Source: Liolophura sinensis (Eukaryota > Mollusca > Polyplacophora > Chitonida > Chitonidae). From it: DNA of 53,181 nt. The stretch is from NCBI RefSeq assembly GCF_032854445.1, contig NW_027018238.1, positions 1 through 53,181 of the forward strand, read 5' to 3'. Numbering within the stretch: the stretch's first letter is position 1; the number at the start of each line of letters is the position of its first letter. The notes under the pieces were generated by a model that was given only the letters and a program-made list of their open reading frames with translations, searched no databases and was not told the DNA's origin. Shown here piece by piece: positions 39,262 through 52,083 of the stretch. Made by a program: the position numbers and the translations under genes.

Positions 39262-39421
39262 TCTACGTGTAGAAAAACCACAGCATTTGTACATAAACAA
39301 CACAAGGTACTAGATACATTCTGATGTAAAAAGTACAATTGAACACTGACCCACATCATTAAGGTGCGAAAAGATGCAGAATTGGGCCGGGCATTGGCAG
39401 CTGTTGAAAAATTGCAAATTT
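39262..39421 (+). repeat. 160-bp partial-monomer duplication 2
   Basis: Same segment and same joint as at 35.4 kb. First copy 39262-39421, second from 39422. Both copies share the private change ccacagcatttg, so this tandem pair is recent or has been converted. The joint lies 4,006 bp after that of duplication 1. Confidence 0.9.
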
Positions 39422-40954
39422 TCTACGTGTAGAAAAACCACAGCATTTGTACATAAACAACACAAGGTACTGGATACAGTCTGCTGTAAAAAGTACAATT
39501 GAACACTGACCCACATCATTAAGGTGCCAAAAGATGCGGATTTGGGCCAGGCATTGGCAGCTGTTGAAAAATTGCAAATTTCCCTGGTTTCCATGGAGTA
39601 AGAGCCGTTGCTGGGCACGTGATTATGACATCAATGATTATTCAATTGTCGCTACAGCCAAAAGTATTGGTCGGAGAGCAACGCGGTTTGCACCATTCGA
39701 TTTCTCGTCCCAAAATACGTCGGATTAGCCTCTTACCAGCAGCAGTGGAACAGTTTTTCCAATTTTGCATTTTTGCCTGGTCTTTTTGATAATTCAAATC
39801 CGCTACACTGTACTATGTACCATCGCGACTGGTCATTACTATATCCAACTTTTGACTATCAGTTATGTGCCCTTCGGTAGTTCAGAAGACGTAAATTATT
39901 TAGGCCTAGCCCATGTAACTCACCCAGCAATTGTCTTACTTCTAAAGGCAAGACAATCTCAAAGTTTTTATCTACGTGTAGAAAAACCACACCATTTGTA
40001 CATAAACAACACAAGGTACTAGATACAGTCTGATGTAAAAAGTACAATTGAACACTGACCCACATCATTAAGGTGCCAAAAGATGCGGAACTGGGCCAGG
40101 GATCGGCACCTCTTGAAAAATTGCAAATTTCCCAGGTTTCCATGGTGTAAGAGCCGTTGCTGGGCACGTGATTATGACATCAATGGTTATTCAATTGTCG
40201 CTACAGCCAAAAGTATTGGTCGGAGAGCAACGCGGTTTCCACCATTCGATTTCTCGTCACTAAATACGTCGGATTACCCTCTTACCAGCAGCACTGGAAC
40301 AGTTTTTCCACTTTTGCATTTCTGCCTGGTCTTTTTGTTAATTGAAATCGGCTACACCCTACTATGTACCATCGCGACTGGTCATTACTATATTCAACTT
40401 TTGACTATAAGTTATGTGCCCTTCGGTAGTCCAGAAGACGTCAAATCTTTAGGCCAAGCCCATTTAACTCACCCAGCAATTGTCTTACTTCTAAGTCCAA
40501 GACAATCTCAAAGTCTTTATCTACGTGTAGAAAAACCACACCATTTGTACATAAACAACACACGGTACTAGATACAGTCTGCTGTAAAAAGTACAATTGA
40601 ACACTGACCCACATCATTAAGGTGCCAAAAGATGCGGAATTGGGCCAGGCATCGGCAGCTGTTGAAAAATTGCAAATTTCCCTGGTTTCCATGGAGTAAG
40701 ACCCGTTGCTGGGCACGTGATTATGACATCAATGATTATTCAATTGTCGCTACAGCCAAAAGTATTGGTCGGAGAGCAACGCGGTTTGCACCATTCGATT
40801 TCTCGTCACTAAATACGTCGGATTAGCCTTTTACCAGCAGCACTGGAACAGTTTTTCCACTTTTGCATTTTTACCTGGTCTTTTTGTTAATTGAAATCCG
40901 CTACACTGTACTATGTACCATCGCGACTGATCAATAATATATTCAACTTTTTAC

Positions 40955-40967
40955 TATAAATTGTACA
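40955..40967. other. Deletion junction: 372-bp monomer lacking ~177 bp
   Basis: The sequence passes from actataaatt directly into gtacaattgaac. The part from gttatgtgccc through the A-rich stretch to ctgtaaaaa is missing. Landmark gatgcggaa at 40631 and 41003 is 372 bp apart instead of 549. Confidence 0.85.
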
Positions 40968-41990
40968 ATTGAACAATGACCCACATCATTAAGGTGCCAA
41001 AAGATGCGGAATTGGGCCAGGCATCGGCAGCTCTTGAAAAAATTGCAAATTTCCCTGGTTTTCATGGAGTAAGAGCCGTTGCTGGGCACGTGATTATGAC
41101 ATCAATGATCAATCAAGTGTCGCTACAGCCAAAAGTATTGGTCGGAGAGCAACGCGGTTTGCACCATTCGATTTCTCGTCGCAAAATACGTCGGATTAGC
41201 CTTTTACCAGCAGCACTGGAACAGTTTTTCCACTTTTGCATTTTTCCCTGGTCTTTTTGTTAATTGAAATCCGCTACACTGTACTATGTACCATCGCGAC
41301 TGGTCATTACTATATTCAACTTTGGACTATCAGTTAAGTGCCCTTCGGTAGTTCAGAAGACGTCAAATCTTTAGGCTACGCCAATTTGACTCACCCCGCA
41401 ATTGTCTTACTTCTAAGTCCAAGACAATCTCAAAGTTTTTATCTACGTGTAGAAAAACCACACCATTTGTACATAAACAACACAAGGTACAAGATACAGT
41501 CTGTTGTAAAAAGTACAATTGAACACTGACCCACATCATAAAGGTGCCAAAAGATGCGGAACTGGGCCAGGCATCGGCAGCTGTTGAAAAATTGCAAATT
41601 TCCCTGGTTTCCATGGAGTAAGACCCGTTGCTGGGCACGTGATTATAACATCAATGATTATTCAATTGTCGCTACAGCCAAAAATATTGGTCGGAGAGCA
41701 ACGCGGTTTGCACCATTCGATTTGTCGTCACTAAATACGTCGGATTAGCCTCTTACCAGCAGCACTTGAACTGTTTTTCCACTTTTGCATTTTTGCCTGG
41801 TCTTTTTGTTAATTGAAATCGGCTACACCCTACTATGTACCATCGCGACTGGTCATTACTATATTCATCTTTTGACTATAAGTTATGTGCCCTTCGGTAG
41901 TCCAGAAGACGTCAAATCTTTGGGCCAAGCCCATTTTACTCACCCAGCAATTGTCTTACTTCTAAGTCCAAGACAATCTCAAAGTCTTTA

Positions 41991-42150
41991 TCTACATGTA
42001 GAAAAACCGCACCATTTGTACATAAAAAACACAAGGTACTATATACAGTCTACTGTAAAAAGTACAACTGAACACTGACCCACATCATTAAGGTGCCAAA
42101 AGATGCGGAATTGGGCCAGGCATCGGCAGCTGTTGAAAAATTACAAATTT
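41991..42150 (+). repeat. 160-bp partial-monomer duplication 3
   Basis: First copy 41991-42150, second from 42151. The joint is ttacaaattttcta, with A in place of the G seen in duplications 1 and 2. Duplications 4, 5 and 6 share this derived A. Confidence 0.9.
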
Positions 42151-42699
42151 TCTAAGTGTAGAAAAACCACACCATTTGAACATAAACAACACAAGGTACT
42201 AGATACAGTCTGCTGTAAAAAGTACAAATGAAAACTGACCCACATCATTAAGGAGCCAACAGACGTGGAATTGGGCCAGGCATCGGCAGCTGTTGAAAAA
42301 TTGCAAATTTCTTTGGTTTCCATGGAGTAAGAGCCGTTGCTGGGCACGTGATTATGACATCAATGATTATTCAATTGTCGCTACATCCAAAAGTATTGGT
42401 CGGAGAGCAACGCGGTTTTCAACATTTGATTTCTCGTCACTAAATACGTCGGATTAGTTTCTTACCAGCAGCACTGGAACAGTTTTTCCACTTTTGCATT
42501 TTTGCCTGGTCTTTTTGTTATTTGAAATCGGCTACTCCCTACTATGTACCATCGCGACTGGTCATTATTATATTCAACTTTTGACTATAAGTTATGTCCC
42601 CTTCGGTAGTCCAGAAGACGTCAAATCTTTAGGCCAAGCCCATTTAACTCACCCAGCAATTGTCTTACTTCTAGCTCCAAGACAATCTCAAAGTCTTTA

Positions 42700-42852
42700 T
42701 CTACGTGTAGGAAAACCACACCATTAGTACATAAAAAACACAAGGTACTATATAAAGTCTGCTGTAAAAAGTACAATTGAACACTGACCCACATCATTAA
42801 GAAGATGCGGAATTGGGCCAGGCATCGGCAGCTGTTGAAAAATTACAAATTT
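42700..42852 (+). repeat. Partial-monomer duplication 4 (153 bp)
   Basis: Same joint (ttacaaattttcta), second copy from 42853. The first copy is 7 bp shorter because ttaaggtgccaaaagatg has become ttaagaagatg near 42798. It lies one monomer plus one fragment (702 bp) after duplication 3. Confidence 0.88.
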
Positions 42853-44061
42853 TCTACTTGTAGAAAAATCACACCATTTGTACATAAAAAACACAAGGTA
42901 CTGGATACAGTCTGCTGTAAAAAGTACAATTGAACACTGACCCACATCATTAAGGAGCCAAAAGATGCGGAATTGGCCCAGGCATCGGCAGCTGTTGAAA
43001 AATTGCAAATTTCCCTGGTTTCCATGGTGTAAGAGCCGTTGCTGGGCACGTGATTATGACATCAATGATTATTCAATTGTCGCTACAGCCAAAAGTATTG
43101 GTCGGAGAGAAACGCGGTTTGCACCATTCGATTTCTCGTCACAAAATACGTCGGATTAGCCTCTTACCAGCAGCACTGGAACAGTTTTTTCTACTCTTGC
43201 ATTTTTGCCTGAACTTTTTGTTAATTGAAATCGGCTACACTCTACTATGTACCATCGCGACTGGTCATTATTATATTCAACTTTTGACTATAAGTTATGT
43301 GCCCTTCGGTAGACCAGAAGACGTCAAGTCTTTAGGCCAAGCCCATTTAATTCACCCAGCAATTGTCTTACTTCTATGTCCAAGACAATCTCAAAGTCTT
43401 TATCTACGTGTAGAAAAACCACACCATTTGTACATAAACAACACAAGGTACTGGATTCAGTCTGATGTAAAAAGTACAATTGAACACTGACCCACATCAT
43501 TAAGGTGCCGAAAGATGCGGAATTGGGCCAGGCATCGGCAGCTGTTGAAAAATTGCAAATTTCCCTGGTTTCCATGGAGTAAGAGCCGTTGCTAGGCACG
43601 TGATTATGACATCAATGATCATTCAATTGTCGCTGCAGCCAAAAGTATTGGTCGGAGAGCAACGCGGTTTGCACCATTCGATTTCTCGTCACAAAATACG
43701 TCCGATTAGCATCTTAACAGCAGCAGTGGAACAGTTTTTCCACTTTTGCATTTTTGCCTGGTCTTTTTGTTAATTGAAATCGGCTACACTGTACTATGTA
43801 CCATCGCGACTGGTCATTACTATATTCAACTTTTGACTATAAGTTATGTGCCCTTCGGTAGTCCAGAAGACGTCAAATCTTTGGGCTAAGCCCATTTAAC
43901 TCACCCAGCAATTGTCTTACTTCTAAGTCCAAGACAATCTCAATGTCTTTATCTACGTGTAGAAAAACCACACCATTTGTACATAAACAACACAAGGTAC
44001 TGGATTCAATCTGCTGTAAAAAGTACAATTGAACACTGACCCACATCATTAAGGTGCCAAA

Positions 44062-47000
44062 ATATGCGGAATTGGGCCAGGCATCGGCAGCTGTTGAAAA
44101 ATTGCAAATTTCCCTGGTTTCCATGGAGTAAGAGCCGTTGCTGGGCACGTGATTACGACATCAATGATCATTCAATTGTCGCTACAGCCAAAAGTATTGG
44201 TCGGAGAGCAACGCGGTTTGCACCATTCGATTTCTCGTCACAAAATACGTCCGATTAGCATCTTAACAGCAGCAGTGGAACAGTTGTTCCAATTTTTGCA
44301 TTTTTGCCTGGTCTTTTTGTTAATTGAAATCGGCTACACTGTACCATGTACCATCGCGACTGGTCATTATTATATTCAACTTTGAAATATAAGCTATGTG
44401 CCCTTCGGTAGTTCAGAAGACGTCAAATCTATAGGCCAAGCCCATTTAACTCACCCAGAAATTGTCTTACTTCTAAGTCCAAGACAATCTCAATGTCTTT
44501 ATCTACATGTAGAAAAACCACACCATTTGTACATAAACAACACAAGGTACTTGATACAGTCTGCTGTAAAAAGTACAACTGAAACCTGACCCACATCATT
44601 AAGGTGCCAAAAGATGCGGAATTCGGCCAGGCGTCGGCAACTGTTGAAAAATTGCAAATTTCCCTGGTTTCCATGGAGTAAGAGCCGTTGCTGGGCACGT
44701 GATTATGACATCAATGATTATTCAATTGTCGCTACAGCCAAAAGTATTGGTCGGAGAGCAACGCGGTTTGCACCATTCGATTTCTCGTCACAAAATACGT
44801 CGGATTAGCATCTTAACAGCAGCACTGGAACAGTTTCTCCACTTTTGCATTTTTGCCTGGTCTTTTTGTTAATTGAAATCGGCTACACTGCACTATGTAC
44901 CATCGCGACTGGTCATTATTATATTCAACTTTTGACTATAAGTTATGTGCCCTTCGGTAGTCCAGAAGACGTCAAATCTTTGGGCCAAGCCCATTTAACT
45001 CACCCAGCAATTGTCTTACTTCTAAGTCCAAGACAATCTCAATGTCTTTGTCTACGTGTAGAAAAACCACACCATTTGTACATAAAAAACACAAGGTACT
45101 AGATACAGTCTGCTGTAAAAAGTACAATTGAACACTGACCCACATCATTAAGGTGCCAAAAGATGCGGAATTGGGCCAGGCATCGGCAGGTGTTGAAAAA
45201 TTGCAAATTTCCCTGGTTTCCATGGAGTAAGAGCCGTTGCTGGGCACGTGATTATGACATCAATGATTATTCAATTGTCGCTACAGCCAAAAGTATTGGT
45301 CGGAGAGCAACGTGGTTTGCACCATTCGATTTCTCGTCACAAAATACGTCCGATTAGCATCTTAACAGCAGCACTGGAACAGTTTTTCCACTTTTGCATT
45401 TTTGCCTGGTCTTTTTGTTAATTGAAATCGGCTACACTGTACTATGTACCATCGCGACTGGTCATTACTATATTCAACTTTTGACTATAAGTTATGTGCC
45501 CTTCGGTAGTCCAGAAGACGTCAAATCTTTGGGCTAAGCCCATTTAACTCACCCAGCAATTGTCTTACTTGTAAGTCCAAGACAATCTCAAAGTCTTTAT
45601 CTACGTGTAGAAAAACCACACCATTTGTACATAAACAACACAAGGTACTAGATACAGTCTGCTGTAAAAAGTACAATTGCACACTCACCCACATTATTAA
45701 GGTGCCAAAAGATGCGGAATTGGGCCAGGCATCGGCAGCTGTTGAAAAATTGCAAATTTCCCTGGTTTCCATGGAGTAAGAGCCGTTGCTGGGCACGTGA
45801 TTATGACATCAATGATTATTCAATTGTCGCTACAGCCAAAAGTATTGGTCGGTGAGCAACGCGGTTTGCACCATTCGATTTCTCGTCACAAAATACGTCG
45901 GATTAGCATCTTAACAGCAGCACTGGAACAGTTTTTCCACTTTTGCATTTTTGCCTGGTCTTTTTGTTAATTGAAATCGGCTACACTGTACTATGTACCA
46001 TCGCGACTGGTCATTACTATATTCAACTTTTGACTATAAGTTATGTGCCCTTCGGTAGTCCAGAAGACGTCAAATCTTTGGGCTAAGCCCATTTAACTCT
46101 CCCAGCAATTGTCTTACTTCTAAGTCCAAGACAATCTCAATGACTTTATCTACATGTAGAAAAACCACACCATTTGTACATAAACAACACAAGGTACTAG
46201 ATACAGTCTGCTGTAAAAAGTACAATTGAACACTGACCCACATCATTAAGGTGCCAAAAGATGCGGAATTGGGCCAGGCATCGGCAGCTGTTGAAAAATT
46301 GCAAATTTCCCTGGTTTCCATGGAGTAAGAGCCGTTGCTGGGCACGTGATTATGACATCAATGATTATTCATTTGTCGCTACAGCCAAAAGTATTGGTCG
46401 GAGAGCAACGCGGCTTGCACCATTCGATTTCTCGTCACAAAAATACGTCGGATTAGCATCTTAACAGCAGCACTGGAACAGTTTTTCCACTTTTGCATTT
46501 TTGCCTGGTCTTTTTGTTAATTGAAATCGGCTACACTGTACTATGTACCATCGCGACTGGTCATTACTATATCCAACTTTTGACTATAAGTTATGTGCCC
46601 TTCGGTAGTCCAGAAGACGTCAATTCTTTGGACTAATCCCATTTAACTCACCCAGCAATTGTCTTACTTCTAAGTCCAAGACAATCTCAATATCTTTATC
46701 TACGTGTAGAAAAACCACACCATTTGTACATAAACAACACAAGGTACTAGATACAGTCTGCTGTAAAAAGTACAATTGAACACTGACCCACATCATTAAG
46801 GTGCCAAAAGATGCGGAATTGGGCCAGGCATCGGCAGCTGTTGAAAAATTGCAAATTTCCCTGGTTTCCATGGAGTAAGAATCGTTGCTGGGCACGTGAT
46901 TATGACATCAATGCTTATTCAATTGTCGCTACAGCCAAAAGTATTGGTGGGAGAGTAACGCGGTTTGCACCATTCGATTTCTGGTCACAAAACACCTGGG

Positions 47001-48066
47001 ATTAGCCTCTTACCAGCAGCATTGTAACAGTTTTTCCACTTTTGCATTTTTGCCTGGTCTTTTTGTTAATTGAAATCGGCTACACCCTACTATGTACCAT
47101 CGCGACTGGTCATTATTATATTCAACTTTCGACTATAAGTTATATGCCCTTCGGTAGTCCAGAAGACGTCAAATCTTTGGGCCAAGCCAATTTCACTCAC
47201 CCAGCAATTGTCTTACTTCTAATTCCAAGAAAATCTCAAAGTCTTTATCTACGTGTAGAAAAACCACACCATTTGTACATAAAAAACACAAGGTACTTGA
47301 TACAGTCTGCTGTAGAAAGTACAATTGAACACTGACCCACATCATTAAGGTGCCAAAAGATGCGGAATTGGGCCAGGCATCGGCAGCTGTTGAAAAATTA
47401 CAAATTTTCTACGTGTAGAAAAACCACACCATTTGTACATAAACAACACAAGGTACTGGATACAGTCTGCTGAAAAAAGTACAATTAAACACTGACCCAC
47501 ATCATTAAGGTGCCAAAAGATGCAGAATTGGGCCAGGCATCGGCAGCTGTTGAAAAATTGCAAATTTCCCTGGTTTCCATGGAGTAAGACCCGTTGCTGG
47601 GCACGTGATTATGACATCAATGATTATTCAATTGTTGCTACAGCCAAAAGTATTGGTCGGAGAGCAACGCGGTTTGCACCATTCGATTTCTCGTCACAAA
47701 ATACGTCGGATTAGCTTCTTACCAGCAGCATTGTAACAGTTTTTTCCACTTTTGCATTTTTGCCTGGTCTTTTTGTTAATTGAAATCGGCTACACTGTAC
47801 TAAGCACCATCGCAACTGGTCATTACTATATTCAACTTTTGACAATAAGTTATATGCCCTTCGGTAGTCCAGAAGACGTCAAATCTTTGGGCTAAGCCCA
47901 TTTAACTCTCCCAGCAATTGTCTTACTTCTAAGTCCAAGACAATCTCAATGACTTTATCTACGTGTAGAAAAACCACACCATTTGTACATAAACAACACA
48001 AGGTACTAGATACAGTCTGCTGTAAAAAGTACAATTGAACACTGACCCACATCATTAAGGTGCCAA
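44062..48066 (+). repeat. Higher-order repeat of subfamily C, copy 1 (~4,006 bp)
   Basis: Seven monomers plus one 160-bp fragment. Private variants fix the register: aatatgcgg (44061), cgattagcatcttaac (~44252), gaaatataagctatg (~44383), gaaacctgaccc (~44581), gaattcggccaggcg, caggtgttg (~45188), gcacactcaccc (~45669), caatgactttatc (~46138), ggtgggagagtaacg (~46947), aacacctggg (~46990) and the fragment at 47248. All recur in the same order in copy 2. Confidence 0.88.
47248..47407 (+). repeat. 160-bp partial-monomer duplication 5
   Basis: First copy 47248-47407, second from 47408, joint ttacaaattttcta. It is part of the 4-kb higher-order repeat and recurs as duplication 6 about 4,015 bp later. 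Confidence 0.9.
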
Positions 48067-51000
48067 AATATGCGGAATTGGGCCAGGCATCGGCAGCTGT
48101 TGAAAAATTGCAAATTTCCCTGGTTTCCATGGAGTAAGAGCCGTTGCTGGGCACGTGATTACGACATCAATGATCATTCAATTGTCGCTGCAGCCAAAAG
48201 TATTGGTCGGAGAGCAACGCGGTTTGCACCATTCGATTTCTCGTCACAAAATACGTCCGATTAGCATCTTAACAGCAGCAGTGGAACAGTTGTTCCAATT
48301 TTTGCATTTTTGCCTGGTCTTTTTGTTAATTGAAATCGGCTACACTGTACCATGTACCATCGCGACTGGTCATTATTATATTCAACTTTGAAATATAAGC
48401 TATGTGCCCTTCGGTAGTTCAGAAGACGTCAAATCTATAGGCCAAGCCCATTTAACTCACCCAGAAATTGTCTTACTTCTAAGTCGAAGACAATCTCAAT
48501 GTCTTTATCTACATGTAGAAAAACCACACCATTTGTACATAAACAACACAAGGTACTTGATACAGTCTGCTGTAAAAAGTACAACTGAAACCTGACCCAC
48601 ATCATTAAGGTGCCAAAAGATGCGGAATTCGGCCAGGCGTCGGCAACTGTTGAAAAATTGCAAATTTCCCTGGTTTCCATGGAGTAAGAGCCGTTGCTGG
48701 GCACGTGATTATGACATCAATGATTATTCAATTGTCGCTACAGCCAAAAGTATTGGTCGGAGAGCAAACGCGGTTTGCACCATTCGATTTCTCGTCACAA
48801 AATACGTCGGATTAGCATCTTAACAGCAGCACTGGAACAGTTTCTCCACTTTTGCATTTTTGCCTGGTCTTTTTGTTAATTGAAATCGGCTTACACTGCA
48901 CTATGTACCATCGCGACTGGTCATTATTATATTCAACTTTTGACTATAAGTTATGTGCCCTTCGGTAGTCCAGAAGAACGTCAAATCTTTGGGCCAAGCC
49001 CATTTAACTCACCCAGCAATTGTCTTACTTCTAAGTCCAAGACAATCTCAATGTCTTTGTCTACGTGTAGAAAAACCCACACCATTTGTACATAAAAAAC
49101 ACAAGGTACTAGATACAGTCCTGCTGTAAAAAGTACATTGAACACTGACCCACATCATTAAGGTGCCAAAAGATGCGGAATTGGGCCAGGCATCGGCAGG
49201 TGTTGAAAAATTGCAAATTTCCCTGGTTTCCATGGAGTAAGAGCCGTTGCTGGGCACGTGATTATGACATCAATGATTATTCAATTGTCGCTACAGCCAA
49301 AGTATTGGTCGGAGAGCAACGTGGGTTTGCACCATTCGATTTCTCGTCACAAAATACGTCCGATTTAGCATCTTAACAGCAGCACTGGAACAGTTTTTCC
49401 ACTTTTGCATTTTTGCCTGATCTTTTTGTTAATTGAAATCGGCTACACTGTACTATGTACCATCGCGACTGGTCATTACTATATTCAACTTTTGACTATA
49501 AGTTATGTGCCCTTCGGTAGTCCAGAAGACGTCAAATCTTTGGCTAAGCCCATTTAACTCACCCAGCAATTGTCTTACTTCTAAGTCCAAGACAATCTCA
49601 AAGTCTTTATCTACGTGTAGAAAAAACCACACCATTTGTACATAAACAACACAAGGTACTAGATACAGTCTGCTGTAAAAAGTACAATTGCACACTCACC
49701 CACATCATTAAGGTGCCAAAAGATGCGGAATTGGGCCAGGCATCGGCAGCTGTTGAAAAATTGCAAATTTCCCTGGTTTCCATGGAGTAAGAGCCGTTGC
49801 TGGGCATGTGATTATGACATCAATGATTATTCAATTGTCGCTACAGCCAAAAGTATTGGTCGGTGAGCAACGCGGTTTGCACCATTCGATTTCTCGTCAC
49901 AAAATACGTCGGATTAGCATCTTAACAGCAGCACTGGAACAGTTTTTCCACTTTTGCATTTTGCCTGGTCTTTTTTGTTAATTGAAATCGGCTACACTGT
50001 ACTATGTACCATCGCGACTGGTCATTACTATATTCAACTTTTGACTATAAGTTATGTGCACTTCGGTAGTCCAGAAGACGTCAAATCTTTGGCTAAGCCC
50101 ATTTAACTCTCCCAGCAATTGTCTTACTTCTAAGTCCAAGACAATCTCAATGACTTTATCTACGTGTAGAAAAATCCACACCATTTGTACATAAACAACA
50201 CAAGGTACTAGATACAGTCTGCTGTAAAAAGTACAATTGAACACTGACCCACATCATTAAGGTGCCAAAAGATGCGGAATTGGCCAGGCATCGGCAGCTG
50301 TTGAAAAATTGCAAATTTCCCTGTTTCCATGGAGTAAGAGCCGTTGCTGGGCACGTGATTATGACATCAATGATTATTCATTTGTCGCTACAGCCAAAAG
50401 TATTGGTCGGAGAGCAACGCGGTTTGCACCATTCGATTTCTCGTCACAAAATACGTCGGATTAGCATCTTAACAGCAGCACTGGAACAGTTTTTCCACTT
50501 TTGCATTTTTGCCTGGTCTTTTTGTTAATTGAAATCGGCTACACTGTACTATGTACCATCGCGAAACTGGTCATTACTATATCCAACTTTTGACTATAAG
50601 TTATGTGCCCTTCGGTAGTCCAGAAGACGTCAATTCTTTGGACTAATCCCATTTAACTCACCCAGCAATTGTCTTACTTCTAAGTCCAAGACAATCTCAA
50701 TATCTTTATTCTACGTGTAGAAAAACCACACCATTTGTACATAAACAACACAAAGGTACTAGATACAGTCTGCTGTAAAAAGTACAATTGAACACTGACC
50801 CACATCATTAAGGTGCCAAAAGATGCGGAATTGGGCCAGGGCATCGGCAGCTGTTGAAAAATTGCAAATTTCCCTGGTTTCCATGGAGTAAGAATCGTTG
50901 CTGGGCACGTGATTATGACCATCAATGCTTATTCAATTGTCGCTACAGCCAAAAGTAATGGTGGGAGAGTAACGCGGTTTGCACCATTCGATTTCTGGTC

Positions 51001-52083
51001 ACAAAACACCTGGGATTAGCCTCTTACCAGCAGCATTGTAACAGTTTTTTCCACTTTTGCATTTTTGCCCTGGTCTTTTTGTTAATTGAAATCGGCTACA
51101 CCCTACTATGTACCATCGCGACTGGTCATTATTATATTCAACTTTCGACTATAAGTTATATGCCCTTCGGTAGTCCAGAAGGACGTCAAATCTTTGGGCC
51201 AAGCAATTTCACTCACCCAGCAATTGTCTTACTTCTAATTCCAAGAAAATCTCAAAGTCTTTATCTACGTGTAGAAAAACCACACCATTTGTACATAAAA
51301 AACACAAGGTACTTGATACAGTCTGCTGTAGAAAGTACAATTGAACACTGACCCACATCATTAAGGTGCCAAAAGATGCGGAATGGGCCAGGCATCGGCA
51401 GCTGTTGAAAAATTACAAATTTTCTACGTGTAGAAAAAACCACACCATTTGTACATAAACAACACAAGGTACTGGATACAGTCATGCTGAAAAAAAGTAC
51501 AATTAAACACTGACCCACATCATTAAGGTGCCAAAAGATGCAGAATTGGGCCAGGCATCGGCAGCTGTTGAAAAATTGCAAATTTCCCTGGTTTCCATGG
51601 AGTAAGACCCGTTGCTGGGCACGTGATTATGACATCAATGATTATTCAATTGTTGCTACAGCCAAAAGTATTGGTCGGAGAGCAACGCGGTTTGCACCAT
51701 TCGATTTCTCGTCACAAAATACGTCGGATTAGCTTCTTACCAGCAGCATTGTACAGTTTTTCCACTTTTGCATTTTTGCCTGGTCTTTTTGTTAATTGAA
51801 ATCGGCTACACTGTACTAAGCACCATCGCAACTGGTCATTACTATATTCAACTTTTGACAATAAGTTATATGCCCTTGGGTAGTCCAGAAGACGTCAAAT
51901 CTTTGGGCTAAGCCCATTTAACTCTCCCAGCAATTGTCTTACTTCTAAGTCCAAGACAATCTCAATGACTTTATCTACGTGTAGAAAAACCACACCATTT
52001 GTACATAAACAACACTAAGGTACTAGATACAGTCTGCTGTAAAAAGTACAATTGAACACTGACCCACATCATTAAGGTGCCAA
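48067..52083 (+). repeat. Higher-order repeat of subfamily C, copy 2 (~4,017 bp, noisy)
   Basis: It matches copy 1 in order and in private variants: aatatgcgg at 48067, gaaatataagctatg ~48389, caggtgttg ~49197, caatgactttatc ~50148, aacacctggg ~51004, fragment at 51264. Differences from copy 1 are mostly one-base indels that begin near 48766. A few substitutions (gtcgaagac ~48483, gctgcagcc ~48187) are shared with copy 3 and not copy 1. Confidence 0.85.
51264..51422 (+). repeat. Partial-monomer duplication 6 (159 bp)
   Basis: Counterpart of duplication 5 in the next higher-order copy. Second copy from 51423, same joint. The one-base difference in length is explained by noise such as gaatgggcc (~51382). 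Confidence 0.88.
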
